DNA of 64,000 nt from Rhodobacter maris (GCF_900217815.1 NZ_OBMT01000003.1:124001-188000), one strand, 5' to 3'. Shown: positions 9,291 through 18,855, counted from the stretch's first letter. Notes: a model not told the origin generated them from the letters alone. Numbers and translations are program-made.

Positions 9291-9302
9291 GAGGTCCGAA
9301 AC

Positions 9303-9422
9303 ATGTGGTATTTTGCCTGGCTTCTGGGCCTGCCGGTGGCGGTGATGTTCGGGGTGATCAACGCGATGTGGTTTGAGTTGCAGGAAGACCGTCGCCGTGC
9401 CGAGGGCGCGCAGGAAGACTGA
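9303..9422 (+). CDS. cydX: Cytochrome bd small subunit CydX
   Basis: A 39-residue single-helix protein beginning MWYFAWLLGLPVAVMFGVI, the typical CydX/YbgT pattern (MWYFAWxLG), followed by a charged tail. CydX stabilises the haems of the CydAB complex in the inner membrane. The gene follows cydB by 12 bases with AGGTCC before the ATG, and a terminator follows. Confidence 0.95.
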   Translation: MWYFAWLLGLPVAVMFGVINAMWFELQEDRRRAEGAQED

Positions 9423-9478
9423 GATCCGCTCCGGCGGGGCGCCGCTGCCGCCGGACCACTCGCGCTCAAGGCGCGCCT

Positions 9479-9512
9479 CCGCCCGGGTTCGCCCGGGCGG
9501 ATCTTGCTTTTT
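9479..9512 (+). terminator. Terminator after cydABX
   Basis: A 9-bp stem (CCGCCCGGG / CCCGGGCGG) with a TTCG loop, then ATCTTGCTTTTT. It lies between the cyd operon and the convergent GST gene. Confidence 0.75.
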
Positions 9513-9552
9513 GGAGGGGGGCGTTTGGTTCCGTCGAAACGCTGGGCCGTGC

Positions 9553-10224
9553 CTATGCCGGTTCGGCGGCGCGCGTTTCCCACATCTCGCGGAAGGCGGG
9601 GCGGGACTGGCACAGATCGAGCCAGCTTTTCAGCCGCGGATAGGCCGCCAACAGGGCGGCGTGCGGCTGCGCATAGCGCACCATCTCGGCCATGTTGATA
9701 TCGGCCACGGTGAAGCGCCCGCCGACCATGTGGCTATGCGCGGCCAGATGGGTTTCCAGCGCCTTGAAGGGCCGGCCAAGCCGGGCACAGGCGGCAATGA
9801 TCCGCGCCTCGCCGGTTTCCGTCGCCGCCTCGCCGCGGGCATAAGCGAAAGAGATCTCGAGTGCGGCTTCCTCGATTGCGGTGGCGCCGTAAAGCGCCCA
9901 TTGCTCCATCAACGCCTCTTCGCGCGGGTCTTTCGGTGCGAGCGGCCCGCCCGCCTTGCGCGCGAGATAGAGGTTGATCGCGAGCGATTCCGAAAGCACG
10001 AGCCCGCCATCTTCCATCACCGGAATCGCGCCCGCCGGTGAGAGCTTCAGAAATTCCGGCGAGCGGGTGTTGAAGGGCGCTTCCGGGTGGACGGGGTCGA
10101 TTCCCTGCGCCTCGAGCCTGTAGGCCTGGATCACCGGCTTCAGCGTCCAGGGCAGACCGAGTTCCATCAGTGCCCAGATATTGCGCGTCGCGCGCGAGCG
10201 ATACATGCCGTAAAGCGTGATCAT
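9553..10224 (-). CDS. Glutathione S-transferase family protein
   Basis: A 223-residue cytosolic GST. The N-terminal thioredoxin-like domain opens MITLYGMYRSRATRNIWAL, where S or R residues of YRSRATR occupy the usual catalytic region, and it contains PVMEDGGLVLSESLAI, the cis-proline and ES glutathione-binding motif. The C-terminal helical domain includes GGRFTVADINMAEMV, the conserved N-capping box. Its substrate is unknown. The start is set by GGGGAGAA before the ATG at 10224; the 28 extra upstream codons lack family similarity. Divergent from ppk2. Confidence 0.88.
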   Translation of the reverse strand: MITLYGMYRSRATRNIWALMELGLPWTLKPVIQAYRLEAQGIDPVHPEAPFNTRSPEFLKLSPAGAIPVMEDGGLVLSESLAINLYLARKAGGPLAPKDPREEALMEQWALYGATAIEEAALEISFAYARGEAATETGEARIIAACARLGRPFKALETHLAAHSHMVGGRFTVADINMAEMVRYAQPHAALLAAYPRLKSWLDLCQSRPAFREMWETRAAEPA

Positions 10225-10421
10225 GATCCGTTTCTCCCCGAAAGCGCCTGTTGCGGCCATCCTGCCCGATGCGCAGGAGGAAGGAAAGCAACGCATGGCC
10301 GCCCCCAAAGAACACGCGGCACACGAGATGATGCAGGAAGGTCAAGGCGACGAATTGACCCGCATCAAGGCGGATTTAACGCGTTTGTGCCAGCACAGAA
10401 ACGGTCAACAGGGAGGAACCG
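10225..10421. promoter_or_regulatory. Divergent region GST / ppk2
   Basis: About 197 non-coding bases between divergent starts; both promoters should lie here. No phosphate (Pho) box or other recognisable operator was seen. Confidence 0.4.
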
Positions 10422-11507
10422 ATGGAAGATCAAGTCAGCGTGCCGCAGGGCGAACCCGAGCAACTGCCCGCAGCGGCGCCGACCGAGGTTGCCGAGGTGG
10501 CTCCCGTGGAACCGGCCCCGGTGACCGGCAAGCCGTTGCCGGTCGAGCCGGAAGAACCGGCGCCCGGTGAGGGCGCGGCCCTGCAAGGCCCGCAGGCGTT
10601 TCCCTCGCTCGATCCCAATGCGATCCGCACCGCTTTCGAGAGCGGTAAATACCCCTACCCGCACCGCATGGCGCGGGCCACTTACGAGAAGGAAAAGGCG
10701 AAGCTTCAGGCCGAGCTTTTGAAGGTGCAGCGTTGGGCGCAGGAGACCGGCGAGAAATTCGTGATCCTGTTTGAAGGGCGCGATGCGGCCGGAAAGGGCG
10801 GCACGATCAAGCGCTATACGGAGCATCTCAACCCGCGCTTCGCCCGCGTCGTGGCGCTCAACAAGCCCTCGGATGAAGAGCGCGGCCAATGGTATTTCCA
10901 GCGCTACATCCGCTGGTTGCCCACCGCGGGCGAAATGGTCTTCTATGACCGCAGCTGGTACAACCGTGCCGGGGTTGAGCGGGTGATGGGCTTCTGCACG
11001 CCGACCGAATATTTGGAGTTCATGCGTCAGGCGCCCGAGTTCGAGCGGATGCTCGTCCGCTCCGGCATCCGGCTCTTCAAATACTGGTTCTCCGTCACCC
11101 GCGAGGAGCAGCGCCGCCGCTTCACCGAGCGCGCGACGGATCCGCTCAAACGCTGGAAGCTTTCGCCCATCGACATGGCGTCGCTCGACAAATGGGAGGA
11201 TTACACCGAGGCGAAGGAGGCGATGTTCTTTTATACCGACACGGCCGATGCGCCCTGGGTGATCATCAAGTCAAACGACAAGAAGCGCGCGCGGCTCAAC
11301 TGCATGCGCCATTTCCTGTCCTCGCTCGACTATCCCGACAAGGATCTCTCCATCGTCATTCCGCCCGATCCGCTGATCGTTGGCCATGCCCGCCATGTGG
11401 TGCATTCGGCCGAGCACATCCTGGGCGCGGCACAGCATCCCGAGAGCCGGCGCCAGACCCGCGCCAAGGCGCCGCGGGCCGCGACGCCCCCTGCAACGCC
11501 GGGCTGA
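10422..11507 (+). CDS. ppk2: Polyphosphate kinase 2
   Basis: A 361-residue PPK2-family enzyme that transfers phosphate between polyphosphate and nucleotides (class I members mainly ADP to ATP or GDP to GTP). The N-terminal 60 or so residues are a proline- and glutamate-rich low-complexity tail. The core has Walker A EGRDAAGKGG, the lid-type region FQRYIRWLP, and Walker B-like YDRSWYNRAGVE. The C-terminus is rich in Arg, Ala and Pro. The start ATG follows CAGGGAGGA. The single-domain length fits class I PPK2. It appears to be transcribed alone or with the methyltransferase 75 bases downstream. Confidence 0.95.
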   Translation: MEDQVSVPQGEPEQLPAAAPTEVAEVAPVEPAPVTGKPLPVEPEEPAPGEGAALQGPQAFPSLDPNAIRTAFESGKYPYPHRMARATYEKEKAKLQAELLKVQRWAQETGEKFVILFEGRDAAGKGGTIKRYTEHLNPRFARVVALNKPSDEERGQWYFQRYIRWLPTAGEMVFYDRSWYNRAGVERVMGFCTPTEYLEFMRQAPEFERMLVRSGIRLFKYWFSVTREEQRRRFTERATDPLKRWKLSPIDMASLDKWEDYTEAKEAMFFYTDTADAPWVIIKSNDKKRARLNCMRHFLSSLDYPDKDLSIVIPPDPLIVGHARHVVHSAEHILGAAQHPESRRQTRAKAPRAATPPATPG

Positions 11508-11582
11508 ACGCCTCGCCAGAAGTGCAGCTTGAATCGCCGCGCGCTTGCGGCGATTTTGCCCTCGATAGGTTTGGGGGATTGC

Positions 11583-12203
11583 ATGAATTGGGACGAGCGC
11601 TTTGCGGGCGCAGACTATTATTACGGAACCGAACCCTGCGCGTTTCTGCGCCGCGAAGCCTGGCGGCTGGCGCGCGGGGCGGAGGTGCTCTCGGTGGCCG
11701 AGGGCGAGGGGCGCAATGCGGTGTGGCTCGCCGCACAGGGGCTGTGCGTTCATGCGCTCGACGCCTCGGCCCCTGCGCTCGCCAAGCTGCAGGCGCTGGC
11801 CACCGAACGCGGCGTTGCCGTGGCGACCGAACAGGCCGATCTGACGCGTTACATCTGGCCGGTCGAAGCCTATGATGCGGTCTTGGGGCTCTTCATCCAG
11901 TTCGCCCCGCCCACCCTGCGCGCCGCACTTTTTCGCGGCATGGCGCAGGCCCTCAAACCCGATGGAATTTTGTTTTTGCACGGTTTTTCTGTCCGGCAAC
12001 TGGCCAACAGCTCGGGAGGGCCACGGGTGGCCGAGCAGCTCTGGACACTTGATGACCTGCGCGCCGCCTTTCTCGGCTGGAAGATCCTGCATCAAGGCGA
12101 TTACGACGCCGATCTGGGCGAGGGGGCGGGTCATGCGGGCCGTGCCGCGCTGATCGATTTCGTCGTCCGCAAACCCGCCGAAACCCAAGGGACTGCGCGC
12201 TGA
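11583..12203 (+). CDS. Class I SAM-dependent methyltransferase, TehB-like
   Basis: A 206-residue cytosolic protein opening MNWDERFAGADYYYGTEPC, the usual start of small TehB/thiopurine-type methyltransferases. The SAM motif is EVLSVAEGEGRNAVWLA, with an acidic residue after the next strand (VHALDAS) and YDAVLGLF as motif II. The E-x-E-x-R-N pattern replaces the more common GxGxG loop and is typical of this subfamily. Substrate unknown. The ATG at 11583 is used because upstream in-frame codons overlap AT-poor spacer without a ribosome site. Confidence 0.82.
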   Translation: MNWDERFAGADYYYGTEPCAFLRREAWRLARGAEVLSVAEGEGRNAVWLAAQGLCVHALDASAPALAKLQALATERGVAVATEQADLTRYIWPVEAYDAVLGLFIQFAPPTLRAALFRGMAQALKPDGILFLHGFSVRQLANSSGGPRVAEQLWTLDDLRAAFLGWKILHQGDYDADLGEGAGHAGRAALIDFVVRKPAETQGTAR

Positions 12204-12223
12204 TGCCGCAGGCCCGGGAGGCC

Positions 12224-12240
12224 CTGTGACGCTGTCACAG
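12224..12240. promoter_or_regulatory. 17-bp palindrome upstream of cytochrome c'
   Basis: CTGTGAC-GCT-GTCACAG is a perfect 7-bp inverted repeat with a 3-base centre, 104 bases before the cytochrome c' start. The inner 13 bases match the cydA-upstream palindrome at 6371 except at the central base. It resembles a CRP/FNR-family site, but the half-site spacing is one base short of the CRP consensus. Confidence 0.55.
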
Positions 12241-12343
12241 ACATTTCATTCCCTATCTCATAGACGGAACGGCAGTAATCGTGCGTAAAACGGCTACTCA
12301 AGTTCACGATCGCACTGACCCCAGAACTTCCAAGGAGATATGC

Positions 12344-12793
12344 ATGCGTAAAATTCTGCTCACCCTGCCGGTTGCGGCGCTGGTTCTCGGCACGGCTGCC
12401 TATGCGGACGGGATGGAAACGGTGAAAGCCCGCCAAGACTATTTCAAATCGCTCGGCGGCTCGATGAAGGCGATGATGGGCGTGGCCAAGAACTACGACG
12501 CCGAAGCCGCCAAGGCCGAAGCCGCCAAGCTCGAAACCCTGCTTGCCACCGATGTCGGCCCGCTTTTCGCGCCGGGCACTTCGGACGCCGATTTCCCCGG
12601 CGAGAGCGATGCGAAAGCCTCGATCTGGGCGAACATGGACGATTTCGGCGCCAAGGGCAAAGCCATGCATGAAGCGGGCGCGGCCGTGGTCGTCGCGGCC
12701 AATTCGGGCGATGCGGCCGCTTTCGGCGCCTCGCTGCAAAAGCTTGGCGGCACCTGCAAGGCTTGCCACGACGATTACCGCGTGCCGGAATAA
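12344..12793 (+). CDS. cycP: Cytochrome c' (c556 family)
   Basis: A 149-residue periplasmic haem protein. It has a signal peptide of about 20 residues ending in AYA, a four-helix-bundle body, and the haem site CKACH followed by DDYRVPE at the C-terminus, as in PF01322. In Rhodobacter capsulatus cytochrome c' protects against nitric oxide. Here it is followed by a terminator-like hairpin and then a cytochrome b561 gene, the same pairing as in relatives. The start follows AAGGAG; the upstream in-frame codons from 12281 are not a signal peptide. Confidence 0.93.
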   Translation: MRKILLTLPVAALVLGTAAYADGMETVKARQDYFKSLGGSMKAMMGVAKNYDAEAAKAEAAKLETLLATDVGPLFAPGTSDADFPGESDAKASIWANMDDFGAKGKAMHEAGAAVVVAANSGDAAAFGASLQKLGGTCKACHDDYRVPE

Positions 12794-12804
12794 GGCGCGA
12801 TACC

Positions 12805-12835
12805 GGGCGGGGGAAAGCCCCCGCCCGTTTCTTTT
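12805..12835 (+). terminator. Hairpin terminator or attenuator between cycP and b561
   Basis: A 9-bp GC stem (GGGCGGGGG / CCCCCGCCC) with an AAAG loop is followed by GTTTCTTTT. It may reduce read-through so that less b561 than cytochrome c' is made. Confidence 0.8.
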
Positions 12836-12852
12836 CCAGACGAGCGAGATCC

Positions 12853-13440
12853 ATGAGCACAGACCCCGAAACCGCCCCCGAAACCCGCCAGATCTGGGAT
12901 CCGCTGGTGCGGATCTTCCACTGGACCCTTCTTCTTTGCGTTGCGGGGGCCTTCGTGCTCGGCCATTTCGGGCCGGATATCATGACCTGGCATTTCTACC
13001 TCGGTTACACGATCTGCGGGCTTTTGGTCTTTCGCATCCTGTGGGGTTTTATCGGCACGAGAAATGCGCGCTTTGCCAACTTCGTGCGCGGGCCCTTCGC
13101 CGTGATCCGCTACGTCTTCACGATGGCCTCGCGCAAGCCGAGCCATACCGACGGGCATAACCCGCTCGGCGGCTGGTCGGTGGTCGCGATGCTCCTTGTG
13201 CTCATCGCGCAGGTGCTCACCGGGCTCGGCACCGATCCGGACGATTTCGTCAATGTCGGCCCGCTCGCGCAATATTTGCCCGAGGGCTGGCCTCGGCTCG
13301 CGCTCTCTTGGCACCACAAGCTCGGCTGGGTGCTTCTGGCGCTGATCGCGCTCCATGTGGGCGCGATCTATTTCTACAAGGTCTGGAAGCGCGAAGACCT
13401 CGTGACGCCGATGATCATCGGGCGGCGCCGGCGCTCCTGA
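12853..13440 (+). CDS. Cytochrome b561 family membrane protein
   Basis: A 195-residue inner-membrane protein of the prokaryotic b561 / hydrogenase-type cytochrome b family. It begins with a soluble tail, then WDPLVRIFHWTLLLCVAG, where the FHW histidine is a likely haem ligand. Other candidate ligands are in TWHFYLGY and LSWHHKLGWVLLALIALHVGA. About four membrane helices are predicted by eye. It probably passes electrons between the quinone pool and the periplasmic cytochrome c' encoded just upstream. Further in-frame codons upstream overlap the hairpin and are ignored. Confidence 0.9.
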   Translation: MSTDPETAPETRQIWDPLVRIFHWTLLLCVAGAFVLGHFGPDIMTWHFYLGYTICGLLVFRILWGFIGTRNARFANFVRGPFAVIRYVFTMASRKPSHTDGHNPLGGWSVVAMLLVLIAQVLTGLGTDPDDFVNVGPLAQYLPEGWPRLALSWHHKLGWVLLALIALHVGAIYFYKVWKREDLVTPMIIGRRRRS

Positions 13441-13481
13441 GGGCTCTGGACGGCTGGCAGCGGCTCGGCTAGCGTCCGGCC

Positions 13482-14897
13482 ATGAACCAGACAGTCAAAT
13501 CTCCGGCGGTGCGGCCCTCCGGCCTCGCCGCAAATATCGCTGCGACGCTGTGGCTCGGCCTGCCGATGGTGGGCTCGAACATCGCGCAGATGCTGCTGCA
13601 TGTCTCCGACACGATCATGCTCGGCTGGTATGGCGTGCCCGAACTTGCGGCGGTGGTGCTGGGCTCCTCGTTTTTCTTTTTCCTCTTCATCCTCGGCTCG
13701 GGCTTTTCCTATGCGCTGATGGGGCGGATCTCGGCAGCGATCGGGCGCGGCGATGCGGTGCAATTGCGCCGCGATGCGCGGATGGGGCTCTGGATCGCGA
13801 TTGGTTACGGTTTGGCCGTGATGCCGGTGATGGCCGCCGCCGAGCCGATTCTGTTGGCGCTCGGGCAAAACCCGCAGCTTGCGGCGCTGGCGCAGGAGTA
13901 TCTGAGCATCGCCATGTGGGGCCTTGTGCCTGCGCTGATCGTGGCTTGCCTGCGCGCCTATCTGAGCGCGCAAGAGCGCGCGCATCTGGTGATGTGGGTG
14001 ACGCTTCTGGGCGTGGCGCTCAATGTGCTCGGCAACTGGGCCTTCATCTTCGGCCATTTCGGCGCGCCTGAAATGGGCGTGCGCGGGGCGGCGCTCGCCT
14101 CGGTGCTGGTTCAGCTCTCCTCAGCGATCTTGCTTGCGCTTTACGCCGCCCGGGCCAAAGGCCTGCGCCAGGTCGCGCTTTTCGCGCGCTTCTGGCGGCC
14201 GGACTGGGAGGCACTCTGGGCCGTTCTGCGCCTTGGCCTGCCCGCGGGCCTCACCCATCTCTCGGAGGCGGGGCTGTTTCAGGCCTCGGCGCTGATGATG
14301 GGCTGGATCGGCACCACCGAGCTTGCCGCGCATGGGATCGCGCTCGAACTCGCCTCGCTCACCTTCATGATCCACATGGGGCTCTCGAACGCCGCGACGG
14401 TGCGGGCGGGCCACGCCTATGGGGCGGGCGATCCTGACCGGCTGCGCGCCGGGGCGAAGGCGGCGCTGATCCTGTCGCTCGTTTTCGCGGCGCTGACGAT
14501 CATCGTTTTCCTTGGCATGCCGCATCGGCTGGTGAGCCTCTTCATCGACAATTCCGACCCGATGGCCCCCGCGATCCTCGCCTTTGGCGCGCGGCTTCTT
14601 GCAGTTGCGGCGCTCTTTCAGCTCTTTGACGCGGCGCAGGTGATGGCGCTGGGGCTCTTGCGCGGCGTGCATGACACCCGGGTGCCGATGGTTGTGGCAA
14701 CAATCTCCTACTGGCTGATCGGCGTGCCAACGAGTTACGTGCTCGCCTTCCCGCTCGGGCTCGGCGGGGTGGGGCTTTGGCTTGGCCTCGTGCTCGGCCT
14801 CGCCTGTGTCGGCGTGACGCTGATCTTGCGGTTCTGGCGCGGGCCCTGGCTCGTTACCGGAACGCCTTCAGATAGTGGGTCTCGAACGCCCGCTTGA
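13482..14897 (+). CDS. MATE family efflux transporter
   Basis: A 471-residue inner-membrane protein with about 12 hydrophobic segments in two similar halves. The first half has LWLGLPMVGSNIAQMLLHVSD and the second LRLGLPAGLTHLSEAGLF, the repeated MATE pattern. NorM-type members export cationic compounds using Na+ or H+ gradients. Substrate unknown. The last 44 bases overlap the 3' end of the convergent SQR-like gene, so the final residues of both proteins share DNA. Confidence 0.93.
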   Translation: MNQTVKSPAVRPSGLAANIAATLWLGLPMVGSNIAQMLLHVSDTIMLGWYGVPELAAVVLGSSFFFFLFILGSGFSYALMGRISAAIGRGDAVQLRRDARMGLWIAIGYGLAVMPVMAAAEPILLALGQNPQLAALAQEYLSIAMWGLVPALIVACLRAYLSAQERAHLVMWVTLLGVALNVLGNWAFIFGHFGAPEMGVRGAALASVLVQLSSAILLALYAARAKGLRQVALFARFWRPDWEALWAVLRLGLPAGLTHLSEAGLFQASALMMGWIGTTELAAHGIALELASLTFMIHMGLSNAATVRAGHAYGAGDPDRLRAGAKAALILSLVFAALTIIVFLGMPHRLVSLFIDNSDPMAPAILAFGARLLAVAALFQLFDAAQVMALGLLRGVHDTRVPMVVATISYWLIGVPTSYVLAFPLGLGGVGLWLGLVLGLACVGVTLILRFWRGPWLVTGTPSDSGSRTPA

Positions 14898-15984
14898 GCC
14901 AGTGGAGCGGTCGCATCGCGGGCAGCACAAGGTTGATATTGCCGCGGCGGAACACGATCATCCCCTTGTCGAGGCTGTCCATGATGCAGATGAGTTCGGG
15001 CACGAATTCGGTGCGCGGCGGCTTGCCCGCAAGCGCGGCGGCGATATTGGCGGCCACGGCCTGCGCCTGCAAATCGGCCTGATGTGCCTGTTTGGGCAGC
15101 CATTCCGGCCCCGGATAGGAGCCCGCGTCGCCCGCGACCCAGATCCCTTCAAAGCCCGGCACGCGGCAGAGCGCATCGCCCTCGATCATCTTGCCGGGGC
15201 TGAGCGGCAGATCGGTGCCCTCGAACCATTGAAGGCCGGTCATGCCGGGCTGAAACAGGATCAGATCGGCGGCGATCTCGCCCCCTTCCGTCACGACCTT
15301 ATCGGGCTCGATCCGCACCATCTTGTGGCCGAGATGGGTGGAAATGCCCCGCCGCGCCATTGCCGCAAGCACACCGTCCACCGCCTTTTCGCCAAGCCGT
15401 TGACCGGGGCGTTTGGAGGGGGAAAAGAACACCAGTTCAAACTTCTCGCGCCGGCCCTGACGGCGCAGGAGCGTATCGAGGATGAACAGGTATTCAAACA
15501 TCGGCCCGCCGCGGATCGCACCGGGCTCGGCCGGGTTGGCCGCCATGCCGATGGCGATGGTGCCGCCCTCAAGCTTTTGCAGCCCCGCGGTGATCCGCTC
15601 CGCGGCGTCGATCCCCTCGCAGGGGATGATCGCATTCTCGATCCCCGGCAGCTTGCGCAAAAACCGTCCGCCGGTGGCGATAATGATGTGATCGGCGCTG
15701 AGCACCTCGCCGGTGTCCAGCGTCACGCTCCGGTTCGCGCCCGACATCGTCGTCACAGAGGCCTTGATATGGCGCAGCTTGTGGCGGGCAAAGAAATTGT
15801 CGAGCGGCAGCTTCAACCCCTCCCCCGTGCGCAGCCCTGCCGGGATCCAGATCGTCGAAGGCAGGTAATGGAGCGTATCGCGCGGCGAGACGAGGGTGAT
15901 CTCGGCCGTCACGCCCCGTTTGCGCAGCGCGCGCGCCGCGGTGAGGGCGGCAAAGCCCGATCCGAGAATGAGGATATGCGACAT
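14854..15984 (-). CDS. Sulfide:quinone oxidoreductase-like flavoprotein
   Basis: A 376-residue FAD protein of the SQR / NDH-2-like fold. It has an N-terminal dinucleotide motif ILGSGFAALTAARAL, ADHIIIATGG, and a second FAD motif GIWVAGDAGSYPGPEWLPK. Cysteines are at 122, 273 and 333. C122 and C333 may correspond to the first and third SQR cysteines, but nothing replaces the essential middle one: that region reads GAIRGGPMFEYLF. It may oxidise sulfide or another reductant in an atypical way. An ATTC-N8-GAAT repeat lies just upstream, supporting sulfide control. The start at 15984 (MSHILILGSGF) is preferred over an ATG eight codons earlier. Confidence 0.75.
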   Translation of the reverse strand: MSHILILGSGFAALTAARALRKRGVTAEITLVSPRDTLHYLPSTIWIPAGLRTGEGLKLPLDNFFARHKLRHIKASVTTMSGANRSVTLDTGEVLSADHIIIATGGRFLRKLPGIENAIIPCEGIDAAERITAGLQKLEGGTIAIGMAANPAEPGAIRGGPMFEYLFILDTLLRRQGRREKFELVFFSPSKRPGQRLGEKAVDGVLAAMARRGISTHLGHKMVRIEPDKVVTEGGEIAADLILFQPGMTGLQWFEGTDLPLSPGKMIEGDALCRVPGFEGIWVAGDAGSYPGPEWLPKQAHQADLQAQAVAANIAAALAGKPPRTEFVPELICIMDSLDKGMIVFRRGNINLVLPAMRPLHWLKRAFETHYLKAFR

Positions 15985-16006
15985 GGCGGCTCCGATCCGG
16001 AAATAC

Positions 16007-16022
16007 ATTCATCTTGTGGAAT
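16007..16022. promoter_or_regulatory. SqrR/BigR-type operator, ATTC-N8-GAAT
   Basis: ATTC-ATCTTGTG-GAAT, with arms extending to ATACATTC / GAATATAT (7 of 8 complementary). It lies 23-38 bases before the SQR-like start, overlapping the expected promoter. As I recall it, this is the consensus of the persulfide-sensing ArsR repressor SqrR of Rhodobacter capsulatus. The regulator gene is not in the window. Confidence 0.65.
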
Positions 16023-16076
16023 ATATTCTAGCGCCTCGACCCTTTCCGACACAAGCGCGCTGGCGCGACGGGGCCA

Positions 16077-16502
16077 TCACGCTTCGGTGTTGTCGCCCCC
16101 ACCGCCGCTCAGGAGCCGCTCGGCCTTTTTGCGCACCAGAACCGAGCGCAGATCGTGCATCGCCAGAAGCAGCGCATCGGTCACTTCATCAAGTTGCGCG
16201 CCGCTGGCTTTTGTCTGCGCCCAATGCGTTGTCAGGTTGAGATGATCGATGGTGCGCAGGATGTCATCGACCTCGCGGGCGGAGAGCAGCGCCGCCCGCT
16301 TCGCCATCCAGGCTTCGATCTCGCGCAGATCCGCGGGCGAGAGCTTGCGCTCCCCCTGCGGTTTGACCTCGCCATTGCGGATATTGACGACGGCGATCTG
16401 TTCCATCTCGATGCGGCGTTGCCGGTTCTCGGTATCCACCTTGAACACGGCCGCGCCATTCTCGCGGATCCGGAAATAATACTCCGGCAGATCGCCAGCC
16501 AT
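16077..16502 (-). CDS. Conserved hypothetical protein
   Basis: A 141-residue soluble protein. It opens MAGDLPEYYFRIRENGAAVFKVD, then a beta-rich N-terminal half that includes IEMEQIAVVNIRNGEVKP, and a largely helical C-terminal half (LREIEAWMAKRAALL, VDDILRTIDHLN). It has no signal peptide, membrane segment or metal motif. I do not recognise a named domain. It lies 42 bases downstream of the aspartate aminotransferase gene on the same strand and could be co-transcribed. Codon use and GC content look like the neighbours, so it is very probably a real gene. Confidence 0.75.
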   Translation of the reverse strand: MAGDLPEYYFRIRENGAAVFKVDTENRQRRIEMEQIAVVNIRNGEVKPQGERKLSPADLREIEAWMAKRAALLSAREVDDILRTIDHLNLTTHWAQTKASGAQLDEVTDALLLAMHDLRSVLVRKKAERLLSGGGGDNTEA

Positions 16503-16544
16503 CCAGTTCTCCCGGGGTGCGCGCGCGGCCCCTGCGTTTTACCC

Positions 16545-17916
<1,372 letters not shown>

Positions 17917-18213
17917 ATGACCGACACCACCCCCCAAACCGAAACGCCGGACGCGCGGCTCAAACGGATGCGGATGCGCAGTTGGCGGCGCGGCATCCGC
18001 GAGATGGACCTGATTCTCGGCCCCTGGGCCGATGCCGAGATCGAGCGCCTCGATCCGGCCGCACTCGATCTTTATGACCGGCTGCTCGAAGAGAATGATC
18101 AAGATCTCTATCCCTGGATTTCGGGTGCGCTGCCATGCCCGCCCCAATATGTTGAAATGTTGGATCGGATCGGCACTTTTGCCCGAACGCGGCATGGCCG
18201 GATAACGTCATAA
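17917..18213 (+). CDS. sdhE: FAD assembly factor SdhE / succinate dehydrogenase assembly factor 2
   Basis: A 98-residue cytosolic protein of PF03937. It carries the signature RSWRRGIREMDLILGPWA, containing the conserved RGxxE motif required for flavinylation, followed by DLYDRLLEENDQDLYPWISG. SdhE aids covalent FAD attachment to SdhA, or assembly of complex II. The start ATG at 17917 is preceded by AGAAGGGA. The gene stands alone between aspC and a MarR-type regulator. Confidence 0.93.
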   Translation: MTDTTPQTETPDARLKRMRMRSWRRGIREMDLILGPWADAEIERLDPAALDLYDRLLEENDQDLYPWISGALPCPPQYVEMLDRIGTFARTRHGRITS

Positions 18214-18321
18214 AGTCGCAGCAAATTTGGCATGAAGTGCGGCGCACTCAGATCTGCTTAACCCTATCTTCGGGTTTTTCCGCCAATTTGCCTCAAGGAA
18301 GCGAGGATGGCGGAGTAAGGA

Positions 18322-18834
18322 ATGACGTTTCAAACCCCGATGAAGGCGCCCACGATTGATGAGAGCGCTCCCCCCGGCATGATGGCCTGCTACCTCGACA
18401 GCCTGTCGCTGGTCGAGAGGCTGCACCGGTTGCTTCTCGATGTGATCAAGGACGAATTTGAACGGCTCGGTATTCTCGAGATCAACCCTGTTCAGGCGCT
18501 CTTGCTGTTCAACATCGGCGAGAACGAGGTGACGGCGGGGGAACTCAAGAGCCGCGGTTATTACCAGGGCTCGAATGTGAGCTACAACCTCAAGAAGCTG
18601 GTCGAAACCGGTTACATGCACCATCAACGTTGCGATATCGACCGCCGTTCGGTACGCGTGAAGCTGACGCCGAAGGGCGTGGACCTGCGCACAGCCGTCT
18701 CGGCCTTGTTCGAGCGTCACGCCAAGGGCATGGACGACCGGGGTGTGATCACGCTCGACTCTATGGACGAGATGAATCGCACCCTGCGCCGCATGGAACG
18801 CTACTGGTCCGATCAGATTCGCTACATTTACTGA
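18322..18834 (+). CDS. MarR-family winged-helix regulator, LdtR-like
   Basis: A 170-residue DNA-binding protein. A helical dimerisation segment (LVERLHRLLLDVIKDEFE) leads into a winged helix: INPVQALLLFNIG, then the recognition helix region GSNVSYNLKKLVETGYM, then the wing DRRSVRVKLTPKG. The pattern resembles LdtR, a MarR-type regulator known in alphaproteobacteria for cell-wall L,D-transpeptidase and stress genes, but no such target lies nearby. It starts at the ATG following AAGG. Its stop codon forms the first unit of an 8-bp tandem repeat. Confidence 0.8.
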   Translation: MTFQTPMKAPTIDESAPPGMMACYLDSLSLVERLHRLLLDVIKDEFERLGILEINPVQALLLFNIGENEVTAGELKSRGYYQGSNVSYNLKKLVETGYMHHQRCDIDRRSVRVKLTPKGVDLRTAVSALFERHAKGMDDRGVITLDSMDEMNRTLRRMERYWSDQIRYIY

Positions 18835-18855
18835 CCGGTTGACCGGTTGACCGGC
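18832..18855. repeat. Three tandem copies of TGACCGG(T/C)
   Basis: Three consecutive 8-base units (TGACCGGT, TGACCGGT, TGACCGGC). The first contains the stop codon of the MarR-type gene. Probably a replication-slippage product. Confidence 0.75.

Noticed and set aside
12224-12240. CRP binding site
   Set aside because: TGTGA and TCACA are present, but the gap is 5 bases and CRP requires 6, so it is reported only as an unassigned palindrome.
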